NCBI GenBank assembly: GCA_023101725.1
Contig: JALJCO010010476.1
Span: 1,178,001-1,242,000 of the forward strand
Origin: Atherinomorus stipes
Lineage: Eukaryota; Chordata; Actinopteri; Atheriniformes; Atherinidae
DNA: 64,000 nt
Reading direction: 5' to 3'
A program made the translations under genes and the position numbers. Under the pieces are notes generated by a model. It was not told the origin of the DNA and made no database searches. It saw nothing but the letters and a program-made list of their open reading frames with translations. Positions 10,401 through 64,000 of this stretch are shown here, piece by piece. The number at the start of each line of letters is the position of its first letter. Within the stretch, counting starts at the first letter, position 1.

Positions 10401-13400
10401 GGTACTGGCTCTCTTACATCAGTGACAAAGGCAAAATATTCTAGAATAAAATTAATGACATATGAAATCATCAGTTTGCTTCTGTGATAATTTCCAGACT
10501 TGTGTGTTTATGCCAGCAAATATCTAAGTGGATTCAGCTCAAATGTTGTTGTGGGCCATAAAAGCAACAAATCAGGAAATAAACATCCGAGCCATTAAGT
10601 GTTGTGAGTGGGTGTGGTGCAAAGCGCTAATCACATCATCATTGTTTGAGGAAATGGCAGGAAGAATCAGAACTTCACTATCAGCCTCTTGTTTACTGTC
10701 AATGGAGTTCAGGAACCACAGAAGGCAAAAGCAGCATTGGATGATGATGAATATTTGGATTGTTGTTAATAATTAATAAAACGCTCCATCCACTTTAGAT
10801 GCTAAAGTTTATGGCAGACGCCACACAGCACACTCTCGGAAACCGGATTCCAATCCCTTGCATAAATGTTTGCTGAAATATGGTGAAAACCAAAAAACAA
10901 ATCAATGAATATGATAATAATGAAAATAAAAAACTTTAATTTAAGACAGTTTAAGTTTTGAATATTCCCTATTGACAAAAAGTGATTTATTTTGTTTGTT
11001 TTTAAAGAAAATACATTACATGCTGTGGCACTTAATGATAAAGTCAGAGTCATAAGTGCTTTCAATATCCTGTAAAATTGAAGACATTAATCGACTGAGG
11101 CTGGGCCATTGACAGTCAGAGTGCTTATTGCATTTTACAGATGAAATGGACACTGATAATTCAACATTTCACTGGCTGGAAATGGCACTAATGACTCAAG
11201 TTTGGTTGCTGTAAGCACTGTAACAGTTTTAGAGAATATTTTACTAAAGATTCAATACTCTAAGACATGTGTACGGTATGACAGAGATAGCCACTTCTCA
11301 GTTGCAACTAATATGTTTTTGATTGCATATCCAAATTTTGAAACTTTGGGATAGCAGCAAGGCTAACTCATGCTTGCAAAGATGTTGTAAAATACACTTC
11401 TGCTACAATCATCAACCTTTATCACTTGTTATGCATTTTTAACCACAGAGATTGAAGACTTGCCCTTTCTGACCTGCTGTCTTTAGTGATCTTCTTACAG
11501 GTCTAGGACTGCTTCAGAAATGATCTTTTTCAAAGTGTGAGACACCAGACAAAGGCATCCAGTTAAGTTTGATATATTAAAAAATGACTAAAAAGTCATC
11601 TTGACTCGCATGCTAAGTTTGCACCAAATAAGACAACAAATCATGATCATTATCAATATCAGGACAGAACAAATCAATCTTAAACAGAGAGAAAAACTAA
11701 ACAGCACTGTTCATGCTTGACAGTTTCATGGTAAAAGAGAAGAATTTTGAAGGCATACTCGATTTACATGTGATCTTTATTTCAATATTATACCTTTTTT
11801 TTGGTGAAATTAGTTATAGTGATGTCTTGCATGCAGTTTTTTTTATATTACAAGGAATATGCGTAATAACAATGAAATCTTTATAACTCTAGGTAATAAA
11901 AACATTCTTTTCCTGTGCATAAGTGTCGTGTAAGTACTGAACATTTTTATGGCATGCACAATGTAATTACATCAGTGGAATTATACTTGTAGAAGAAAGA
12001 ATATCAGATGTAGATTCAACAGTTAAAGGTGTCTGCTGAGTGAAGCAACAATACAAAGTGTAAACAGAGGCAGGAAATAGCCAAGAGCACGAGATGTGCT
12101 CTGCCGTTTCCTTGTGAACATTCAGAACACCTGAGCCATCTTTCATCCCTCTTTGATATTTATCATGATAAAGATTAAGAAGTAAACTGCAAAACACAGT
12201 TTACAGAGTGCACATATTTTTAGCCACCCATCCCTCCAGTAATCTAACACAAAGCCTTGTTTTTTTTTTTCAAGAGATGACCATAACATCCCATACTCAT
12301 CAAAAACAAAAAACATGGAGAATATATTGAGTTTAGCATCACAGACTCAACAGGATTTCTGTTATTATAAATCATCAAACAGACTACACCAGATCAAGAC
12401 AAGAAAAAACAGAAAATGAAGAAAAGGTATGCACATGGAGAAGGCCTGTATTTAGGAGTTGGAAACTTAAAGTGAAATTGCTGTCCCAAATACAGACTAT
12501 ATTAAATTTCACTCTCTTCAGCAAACTGCCTGAGGTTTGTTTTTTTAAATATATTTATAAATGATTAAAAGATCAGATACGGTGTGCAAATATCATTTTT
12601 TCCCCCACCACTAAAAGGCATTGAAGTGTCTTTTAAGAACAGATTTGTGATCAAATTTTTCAAAGAGCCAATAATATTGCCAATGGTACTGTATGTGTGG
12701 GCCCAGATGGCGTGAATGCTGCATATGACTGAATAATCCAAGTGTTTTAGCAAAAGGTTGCCATTCTGACACCGATAAGCGCATGTAGTTAGCACACTCG
12801 ATTTGGTTGGTGAGATCATGTTTTGATCACGTACAAAAAGAAGTGACTTCATGTCTGAATTTTGCATCATAACGTTGGATGGCCTGGGAGAGAACATGGT
12901 GAAGAATGCATTCTTTGGCATGCATAACCACGGAGAAACATTCATGCAGGTCTACATTTCTAATCAGCTGCCACTCTGACATTACTTCTTGGCTTGATCA
13001 AACATTCTCAGCGCTATTAGTATGAAATATCAAAATGAAAGATTTGTGTTCATTTTAAAGATTACAACTGTGGGAATGACCCAAAGAGTGAAAAACAGTC
13101 TAAAAGTTGATTAACCAAATAAAGTACTGGTATGCTTAAATAATAATAGAAACACTTTTTCTGCTTGAAAATAATCTGGCAATTCAACAGTCAGTGATAT
13201 AACAATAACTGAAGACAGTGGACAGCAGAACCAGCTGCAACAGAAACTAAAGCATAACTAGTCTGTCTTTTAAAAACACTTAAATTATGATGACAATCTC
13301 TGCCATTGGCCAAGAGGTTAGATGTTCCTGAAATCATCCAAAATGCTCCAATTACAGCACGAATTAACCTCTTTTAGACATAAACCTCTTGTCTTAATTG

Positions 13401-13506
13401 ATCAGTCAGTGAGGCATAGTGGATATCCATACAAGGGAAAGGAGTCATTTTTTCAAAAATTGTAAACATTTTGTCATTGAAGTCTGTTTATACCTCCAAC
13501 ATCCTT
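7430..13506. other. ttc21b - scn1la intergenic region, including the scn1la 3' UTR
   Basis: About 6 kb without a supported gene. The scn1la 3' UTR must start at 13506 and run leftwards, but I cannot pick the polyadenylation site. Short ORFs at 9996-10361 and 12565-12945 lack any family resemblance. A perfect X-box palindrome lies at 10267-10279. No large repeat is obvious here, in contrast with the introns. Confidence 0.6.
10267..10279. promoter_or_regulatory. Perfect X-box-like palindrome
   Basis: GTTGCCGGGCAAC is a perfect inverted repeat matching the RFX site, 3.1 kb upstream of ttc21b and 3.2 kb downstream of the scn1la stop. It could be a distal element for the ciliary gene or chance. 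Confidence 0.4.
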
Positions 13507-56040
<42,534 letters not shown>

Positions 56041-56399
56041 CTTTTCATCCTGCAGTTTCAGAGGGAACTGCTAGCCTCCAACGTAAGAAATGCCTGAGGG
56101 GTCAGAATAGATTACAGGTCAGGAACAGCTTTAAAAAGAAAAAAAGGGTTAATTATTGTGTTTATTTTAACAGTCTTATTATTTTTTTACATTTCTGTAT
56201 TTGGATCCTCATTAGCTGCAGCCAACAGCTGTGGCTGTTCTCCCTGGAGTCTTTTATTGAGTGCAATCAAATGTTTATGCAAACATACACATGATTGCAG
56301 ACAACACTTTTACATATACACATAAAAACATCACATCAATCCATACAACTCCACAAACTATTCTTTGAATATATTATGTGTCCATGCATACAGTGCATA

Positions 56400-57480
56400 T
56401 ACAAAGTATTCACCCCTTCTAACCTTTTCATTGCTTTAGTAAATCAATCATGGTCAACTTAATTCAGTTAAAGGTTGAAAAAGGAAAATTTTAATAAAAA
56501 ATAAAATTTTTTAAAAAAAAAACCTCCAAAAGATTTGGGGAAAAAGAAAAAAAAAAAAAAAATTTCAAAAAAAAAATATATAACCAAAAAAAAAAATAAA
56601 AAAAATTTTTTGGGTGAAATAATTTTTTTTATAAAAAAAAAAAAAGCCATAGAAAAAAAACAATGGAAAAAAAAATTGGAAAAAAGGAAAGGGGAAAAAA
56701 AAGAAAAAAAGAGTTTAAACGGGGAAAGTTATCGTTTTTAGAAGGAGGAAAGAAGAGAAAAAAAGAATAAAAAAAAACAAAAAAAAACAAAAAAATAGAA
56801 AAAAAACGTTCCGAAATTCAAAAAACTTATAGGTCGTTGGCCCGGTTTTCCAACACAACAGCCTTTAAGTGAACAAATTAAGAAAAAAAAATTAATGTCA
56901 AGTTAAAAACTGATTTCTACAAAATAATGACAAATTAAAAAACATAACATAAGCTACTGCAAAAATATTCACCCTTTTCAAGTTGATATTTTTTAGATGC
57001 AGCTTTGGCTGCATTGACAGCACAGAGTTTGTGTGGACAGGTCTAAACCAGGCTTGTACCAGGCTCTAGAAATTTTATTTCATTCTTCTTTGCAAAACTG
57101 TTCAAGCTCTGCCATGTTGTGTGGGGATCCGGAATAAACAGCCCTTTTCAAGTCCAGCCACAAATTCACTTTTAGACCGAGGGCTAGGCTTTGACTTGGT
57201 CCCTCCAGAACATCCACCTTGTTGTCTTTAAATCATTTCTTAGTAGCTGTAGCTGTACGCTTTGGTCATTGCCTAGCTGAAAAAAATCTTCTCCAAAGCC
57301 GTACTTTTCCAGCAGATGGAATCAGATTCTCGTCCAGGATTTCCTGATATTTTGCTGCATTGATTTCACCGTCTTCTTTTACAAGTATTCCAGGGTCTGC
57401 TCCTGAGAAGCTTTCCCACAGCATGATGCTGCCACCACCATCACAGCATGGTTCTACTTAAATATTCATGACATGATATC
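56400..57480. repeat. Degraded interspersed repeat with A-rich tract
   Basis: Contains CAAAGTATTCACCCCTTCTA and CACAGCATGATGCTGCCACC, phrases abundant in teleost genomes. Between them 56475-56830 is almost pure A/T/G homopolymers and looks degraded or badly assembled. Confidence 0.55.
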
Positions 57481-57569
57481 AGTAAGGTACAAACTTTTTA
57501 TATTTTCTTTAAAAGTGAACCTGTAAGTTGAATATCTTTAACTTTTTGTGAGAAGTGTATGTATACCTT

Positions 57570-57690
57570 AAAATATACACACATACATAAACATATACAC
57601 ACATACTGCAGTATATACAAGCATGCACATGCACACATATATCCATACATGGATACTCATACACAGCTACTTATACACACACATTAATGT
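57570..57690. repeat. CA/TA-rich imperfect microsatellite
   Basis: Imperfect ACACATA, CACATGCACACATATAT stretches upstream of scn1la. Confidence 0.7.
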
Positions 57691-57699
57691 AATAGATAG

Positions 57700-58780
57700 A
57701 CCATGTTTTAACAAATTCTGCTGTAGTGTTTTAAAATCAATGATGCTCTTTTTTTTGTATGCAATTTGGTAAGTTATTCCATTTAAACGTTCCTCTGTCA
57801 AACTGTCATTTTGATCGGTCACTGAATTTTTTCCTTCATTGCATTTGTTGGCAGAAATGTTGCTCTTCTTTTACTGTAAATGCTGGAATCACTCATCCCG
57901 TTACCACCTCCCATTACCACTGTAATTTCATCAATGGGTTTGTTCCAAGCTAGTTTCTTATCTATAATAATACCATGAAGTTTGGTTTCATGTACTTGTT
58001 TTATAGCTGACCTGTATTTTCACGTTAGGTTTTGGATTTAGGCAGACTGAATAATTTACGCCAACTGTCATACAGCTGTTTTTTTGTTATGTGACTGTAA
58101 GAACATTTCCTTTCATCCACTGAATCACAACCTTTAATTCAGTATTCAATACTTTTAGTTCAGTAGTTACAGGTGCAGAGAAATGTAGTGGAATCATCAG
58201 CATGCATCGTATGTTTAGGCTTTTTCAAGGCCAATGGTAAATCATGAGTGAAAAGAATGTACAATAAATTACCTAAGCAGCTCCTGAGGCACATTACATG
58301 TGACACTTCTGACATCAGAAAAGCATCCATTGAAAAAGACTGTGATCTACAGGTCAAATACCTTTTAATCCAAGATAATATAGATTGTTCAACATCATAT
58401 CATTAAAATTTTCTTAACAATAATTCATGGTTAATGATAGCAAAAGCAGCCAAGACTAAGATAAGAAGAAGTCAAGCATATTGCAACTGCTTCAATGATC
58501 TTTTTGTTGTCAATTTCTGCTAATCTGTCAACCATCCATGTCAGAGCTGTGGCTGTGGAGCGCTTCTTTCTACTGACATGTTGAAAGTCTGTCATTACAT
58601 TGACAATAAACAGAGAATGCTCCAGTTATCCACAAACAATGCTCTTCATAATCTTACTCAGAACGGTTACAGGTGTTCACAGGTAAGAGGCAATCATCAC
58701 ATAACTTTTAATTTTATGCAATGATCCACCTTTGTCTACCCTTCTGTGTTTCTGCTAACAGACTGATACTGTCAAACTAC
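57700..58780. other. Upstream region without recognised gene
   Basis: Plus-strand phrases such as CCATGTCAGAGCTGTGGCTG look like repeat body, but I cannot assign a family. No exon of a channel gene is visible. Confidence 0.4.
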
Positions 58781-58781
58781 T

Positions 58782-59257
58782 TTAAAGGGACTGGAGGCAG
58801 GAATAAAAAAAAACAAACAAACATGCATGTCCATTTTTTTAAATACTAATGGGTGATGAGGCGCCAAATACCAAAAATAACGTTTCCACCCACGTTTCTC
58901 TCTGTTGCCTTGAACAGGCTGTGTGCTGCAAAGTGCGTTGCAATTCGGTGTCCGAATTTCCCGCGCTGCCCTGCGGACGTGACGTCAAATGACGCTACAT
59001 CCGCAGTTTTGATACAGGAAGAAGACGGTCGCGGTAAATTCAAACACTGTAAGCGATTGTTATGGATTCTTCTGCTGTCAGCAAACGATCCAGATCAACT
59101 GAAAGACACTAAAAAGTGTAACTACGAAGAAAAAGCGTAGTAAACAACATTATAGCTTCAGTTTGTGCACACTCCTGTGACGGTTTGGCTCGTGGCTGCA
59201 GTTACCTGAAGCGCCAGTCGCGGCAGTCACAGGCTTCGTTGCCTCAAGTCCCTTTAA
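58782..59257 (+). mobile_element. TTAA-bounded element A, copy 3
   Basis: 476 bp; starts TTAAAGGGACTGGAGGCAG and ends TTGCCTCAAGTCCCTTTAA. TTAA at both edges; body matches 25227-25710. Confidence 0.85.
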
Positions 59258-60072
59258 TTGCTTTAAATTAGAAAATTTGAAAAGAAAGCAGTTTACAATG
59301 TCTGATTTATGAAAACATGGCGGAAGGCGACAAAGGCACCCACATGGACAGTGCTCTGGAGATTTTTCCCTCCTTAAAAAGAATAAAGTAGACATCTAAT
59401 AATTACAACACAACAATGATAACCGTGCTAATTTTAGTCACAATAACCGTGATATGAAATTTTCATATTATTGCATCCCTAGAAAGCAGGTTTGTTTTTG
59501 CTATTTGGTGAAAGATCACCATATTGGGAAAGCTATAACATGTCTAGATATGGCTACGCACACATATTCCTTCCAACTGTGATAAAATTAGACCTAATTA
59601 TCTTCTCATCTGCAGATAAAATTAAAATTTGACATGACAATGATCAATTCCAGGTGAGGTTCTCTCTCCCTCTTCTACCATCCCTCAAAATGAAATGAGC
59701 CTCTTTTCCTCAGAGCCTGACACAGAGCAGAAGGAGGAAAAGATCCATCCTACTAATAGGCCTGACTGGTAGGATGTGTTAGGAAGACCTATGCTGTATT
59801 AAATATGAATGCACTACGGACTGCACTTCAAATGTCTGCCTCGGAGATCCAGCCTGAGCTGAATTCAACAGTGTAATACATCCACACTGTGTCGTGATCA
59901 AGCGCACACACAAAATCAATCACAAACACACTGGTCAATCAACTGTCCTCAGCACTGAGTTTTGCTTGTGTGATGTAATGGCAACAACAAAGAGAGACAC
60001 AGCCTGGGTGTTAATACGCTGCAGTCAGTTTTGTTTCTGGACATAGTCTATGTGAACATGTGGTCTAAAACT
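59258..60072. other. Unassigned sequence upstream of scn1la
   Basis: No ORF, repeat end or promoter motif that I can support. Confidence 0.4.
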
Positions 60073-60932
60073 TTAAAGGAATAGTATACCCACAAAATGA
60101 TGAAACTTTATTTTTCACTCACCTTCATGGTGAGAAAGACTCTGGAGCACTTTTGTAATATCTGAAATGCAGCCGGCGATCAGGAAGGCTTTTTGTTTTC
60201 CCCAACTTTCATATAATGGAGTTCGCTGGGACCCTAGCCAAAAAGGTCCATAAAAGTGCACAAAAACTTGTCAATATTCCTCCATACTGCTCGTCCAAGT
60301 GTCCTGAGTGGGTAGCGTCCAGAATTTACTAAACAGTAGTACATCTTACTTCTGCAAAGCGCACATATGCGCGTTCGGGGGACTACGGAAGCCGCGGTGT
60401 TCAGCCTACTCTGCCGATAATGCAAGCGTAGAAGAAGAAACTTGCTGTTTACATTGTGCTAAGAGCGCCAGAGCTGCAGACAAACCGGGACAAACACAAG
60501 AGGGGTTGGATATTGATTTAAAACAAAGAAAGAAAGAAAAAGAGAACGCGCGATCCCATCTGCCGCGGCTTCCGTAGTTTCGTAAACGCGCATCGGCGTA
60601 CTTGCAGGAGATGTGGTGTAGTATTGTTTAGGCTCTAAAAATATACTAAATGACGTTGTTTCGAGGAAATTATGGACGCTACGCACTCAGGACACTTGAA
60701 TTACGTTGGGCGAGCAGTATGGAGGAATATTGACAAGTTTTTGTGCACTTTTATGGACCTTTTTGGCTTGGGTCCCAGCAAACTCCATTATATGAAAGTT
60801 GGGGGAAAACAAGAAACCTTCCTGATTGCCGGCTGCATTTGAAATATTAAAAAAGTGCTCCAGAGTCTTACTCACCATGAGGGAAAGTGGAAAATAAAGT
60901 TACATCATTCTGTGGGTGAACTATTCCTTTAA
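60073..60932. mobile_element. TTAA-bounded element D, copy 1, long TIRs
   Basis: 860 bp; starts TTAAAGGAATAGTATACCCA and ends TGTGGGTGAACTATTCCTTTAA. The inverted repeats run ~260 bp inward, through CAATATTCCTCCATACTGCT and its complement, so the element is nearly one large hairpin. Confidence 0.85.
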
Positions 60933-62652
60933 CACCATCATGTGTTTATGATTCTTATGAAACCAATCAAGAAACTGTTCAAACTTGGCAGGGAGCTCCA
61001 TACTTTTCATCTTAATTATTTCAAATAAAAAAAAAAATATATTAAGCATTAACACATTCTTTTTTTTCTGTTTGTTAGCTGACACACAGCTGACCAATGG
61101 CAGAGCTGCTGAGCTATAGTCAAATGCAGTGCACAAAACCTTTGCAAGTCAAAGAGAGATTGCAAATATCAGTGCACGTAGCATTCATGCAAATATTTTA
61201 TCATCCTTGTCTCGTACTCTACAATGAGGAATTCCATGAATTCAACATACAGTATGCAGTCAAAAATAACCTGTTGCAGTCACTAACAAGTGTTTATAGA
61301 GCTGCTCATCCTTTCTGCCTGAAATGATTGTATGTCTTTTGCATATTATATAACTTCTCTGCTTTGCTGTACAATTTATAAGTGAAACAGACATAAATGT
61401 GATATTAGTGTTTATTCCCATTTGTGGTTGAAAAGGAGTAATCTCTGTATCACTGTACAATGCATCACTTTTGGCTTCATAGTTTGATCTTGTAACAGTA
61501 TTTCATTAATACACTGCATTTGTAAAATACTGCTGATGTATGATTAAATTTAACTTTCCATGATTCAGACTTTGTTTTAAAACTGTGAAACTGTGGATTT
61601 TGACCAAAACCTAACAGAACTTTCACTGCTGATTAAAACCTTTATTTCTCAACCACTAAAAATCACCATGGATATGGAATGAAAACAAATAGAGATGTAA
61701 AACATACAGCTTTTAATAAAACTAATTTTGTTTGGCCTCAACTATAAAGATCTTTATTGTGTGTCTTTAACATTCCACCAGGTCTTTGCACAGGGATATT
61801 TTGCAAACATTAACTGAGAAAATGTCTAATGTATTTCTCCAAACAATAAAAAGAATAAAATGAACTTCAGTTTGATGATCACCCAGCAAGGTCAACTTAC
61901 AGTATATAACATCTAAGGAGGTATGCATCACTGTCAATCTGGTCCCAACTCATTACACACAACTTGAGATATGAACTGCCACTTTCAAGCTTCAGATAGG
62001 CCCACTTCAATTTATCTGCAACCTGTCTGCATCATGACCTTGTGCTTTCTAACCTGACACAAACACGTTTGTTCCCACCAACTTTTGTTAGAACATAACA
62101 ACCTTCCATTACTTTGATGTCTGTTTTGCATTTAATTGTGTTTCGATGGTGTGTTTGAAGTGAAGACTGAAACTGACTTAAGGCCACAGGGTCAACTGGT
62201 AACTGAGCTTTAATAATTAATGTACATCAGTCATTTCAACTTTATAGTCTCTGACCTCAGAACGCTTCTTAGTGCTTAAATGAGGCAAGAAATGGGTTGT
62301 GACAGATTGTAGCCTAATTGCCGCTAAGTCTCCAAGAAATCCAGTGGAATCACTGCAATGCAAACTACTGTAATTGCAGAGAATTGAGCATTTATAATAA
62401 AGATCAGCTCTACGCAGTGAAATGGCCTTTGTATCCATCAGGGACCTGGACCTCTCTTCAGAATCATTCCATATTTCACTTTAGATTATTGAGGATGCAA
62501 TATGTCATTTTGCAAGCTACAAGCTTGCTGAAAGACAACACAAGAAGAGAAAGAGAGAATTGTGTAAAGTTTTTTTTTTTTTTTTTATAGAAAATAGTCG
62601 TCTCTTCAAACGGCCAGGGATGTTGAATGTTTTTTCAAGCAAAAATCTCTTT
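60933..62652. other. Unassigned sequence upstream of scn1la
   Basis: AT-rich, short frames only. Could hold a 5' UTR exon or enhancer of scn1la, but nothing in the sequence proves it. Confidence 0.4.
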
Positions 62653-62660
62653 GACCAGAT

Positions 62661-63330
62661 TAAAAATGCACCGGTCCAGTTATTTCCGATCCAATCCGAT
62701 ACCTGGGCTGAGCGTATCGGCCGATACCTGATGCCAAACCAATACTACTGTTGAATGACTGAACTGTGTATACCTTGTCATGTGATGAAGGCATCGAGCT
62801 TGACATCAACATTTAGCCTTTTTTAAAATTAAGACAGATACAAATTCGGGGTGTGGAAAAAATATCAATACACTGAAATATCGTGATATTTTCATATCCC
62901 GCTTTCATTTTGATATTTAAAAACACGATATTGATCTATTTTACCAACAAAATCTCGCAAGATTTCATCGTTCTCTTACAAAATCTTGCGAGATTTCACG
63001 AAAACCTATAAGATTTCGCGACAGAATGACAAAATTTCACAAGATTTTGTTGGTAAAATAGATCGATACCATGTTTTTCAAAAATCGATATATCGGCATA
63101 TAAAAATATTGCGATATTTCAGTGTATCGATATTTTTCCACCCCTACTATAAATCTACTTAATATTATTTATTAACAAATAACAAAGTGTACATTTATTA
63201 TGGTATTAATAAAAACAGAAATGACTGGATTGGAACGCTGGATTGGCCACATTCATGCGATATCCGATCCAGCTAATTTGTAAGTATCGGAGCTGATAAA
63301 TGATCCAGGTATCGGATCGGTGCATCTCTA
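62661..63330. mobile_element. hAT element with perfect 8-bp target duplication
   Basis: Right end GGATCGGTGCATCTCTA; left end TAAAAATGCACCGG is its diverged inverse. GACCAGAT occurs at 62653-62660 and 63331-63338, a perfect 8-bp duplication as hAT transposases make. No transposase. A second MITE lies inside. Confidence 0.85.
62848..63144. mobile_element. Palindromic MITE nested in the hAT element
   Basis: Left GGGGTGTGGAAAAAATATCA, right ATCGATATTTTTCCACCCC. The arms include TTACCAACAAAATCTCGCAA and its complement, so ~297 bp folds as one hairpin around 62990. Confidence 0.8.
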
Positions 63331-63338
63331 GACCAGAT

Positions 63339-64000
63339 GAGGTATTATATGAACATTACAATATCCAGATTCACCCATTACTTTTAGTGTATATAATTTT
63401 ATACCTTTGATCAATCTATATATGCACGCACCAATGAAAACATTAGAGACAATGTGGGGTTCAGCATCTTATTCAAGGATACCTAAACATGAGGGATGAA
63501 GAGGCTGGGCATCAAACCACCAACCCTCTGAATAACAGGCAACCATTCTGCCAATCAGAAGAACGGCTATCTGTGACTGAAGTCATAGAGGAGCATAAGA
63601 AAAAAAAATCCTCCTCTCTTCCATCACTTGATATGTGAGAATCACATTTTCCAAGCTAATGGAAGGAGGAACAATAACAATGACTGGAAATGGGCGTGCA
63701 AGCTTGTAAGTACTGCTTTAAGAAAATCCTGGAAAACTTTGAAAACATGATGTTTCTAGGATCGGTGCTGAGAGCCAACATCACTAAATAACTCAATTTA
63801 ATTCAACCCTTATCTGTGTACACAATGGTCACAAAGATGAAGTAGAGTTACAGATTTAATGGACAACTTCCTCTCATGTGTAAGACTGAGAGAATAAGTT
63901 GCTTCAACTTTATCAGATCTGCATACAGAGTGATAACAGTTCAATGCATGTGGGCTCCTGAGGGACTAACACACTAATAGCTTTTAAGTGCACACGGCTC
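63339..64000. other. Unassigned sequence at the window end
   Basis: No exon or repeat end seen. A CTGGAAATGGGCGTGCAAGC stretch near 63683 is unremarkable. Confidence 0.4.

Noticed and set aside
12565..12945. 126-codon minus-strand frame downstream of scn1la
   Set aside because: No splice context or family resemblance; more likely 3' UTR.

Overview
The window is a stretch of vertebrate, almost certainly teleost fish, genomic DNA. It holds two multi-exon genes, both on the minus strand, in a gene-poor background crowded with nested transposable elements. The fish call rests on the repeat content (tRNA-derived SINE, hAT, PIF/Harbinger and TTAA-bounded MITEs, L2/CR1/Rex-like LINE pieces) and on gene order. 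TTC21B beside SCN1A in this head-to-tail arrangement is the order I know from human chromosome 2.

Layout: 98-7151 (minus) holds the first eleven coding exons of ttc21b (IFT139, a ciliary IFT-A subunit); the rest of the gene lies beyond base 1. A 6.3 kb intergenic stretch follows (7152-13506), with an RFX X-box 137 bp upstream of the ttc21b ATG. From 13507 to 56040 (minus) lies a complete voltage-gated sodium channel alpha-subunit gene of the SCN1A type (teleost scn1la; I cannot tell scn1laa from scn1lab). I placed all 26 coding exons. They join into an open frame of 5,937 nt (1,978 residues) without frameshift. The DEKA selectivity filter is D355, E912, K1396 and A1689; the IFM inactivation particle is residues 1463-1465; the ankyrin-G motif and IQ motif are present. 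The two AT-type introns typical of this family are kept: a U12-type AT intron 2 with an unusual AA end, and a 96-nt AT-AC intron 23. From 56050 to 64000 I see only repeats and unassigned sequence, presumably upstream of the channel.

The introns carry most of the novelty: a set of TTAA-bounded palindromic elements in several families, one stacked inside another; a solo LTR with a perfect 5-bp target duplication; a hAT element with a perfect 8-bp duplication holding a second palindromic MITE; a Harbinger transposase remnant; a THAP-domain fragment; and long hairpins. ttc21b shows one clear single-base frameshift (exon 4) and one exon junction that fails by one base (exon 10/11). These are assembly errors or decay of a duplicate; the channel gene beside it has no such defect.

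The two genes are not functionally coupled: one serves ciliary transport, the other neuronal excitability. Their adjacency is old synteny. No CRISPR array, tRNA gene, rRNA gene or operon was seen.
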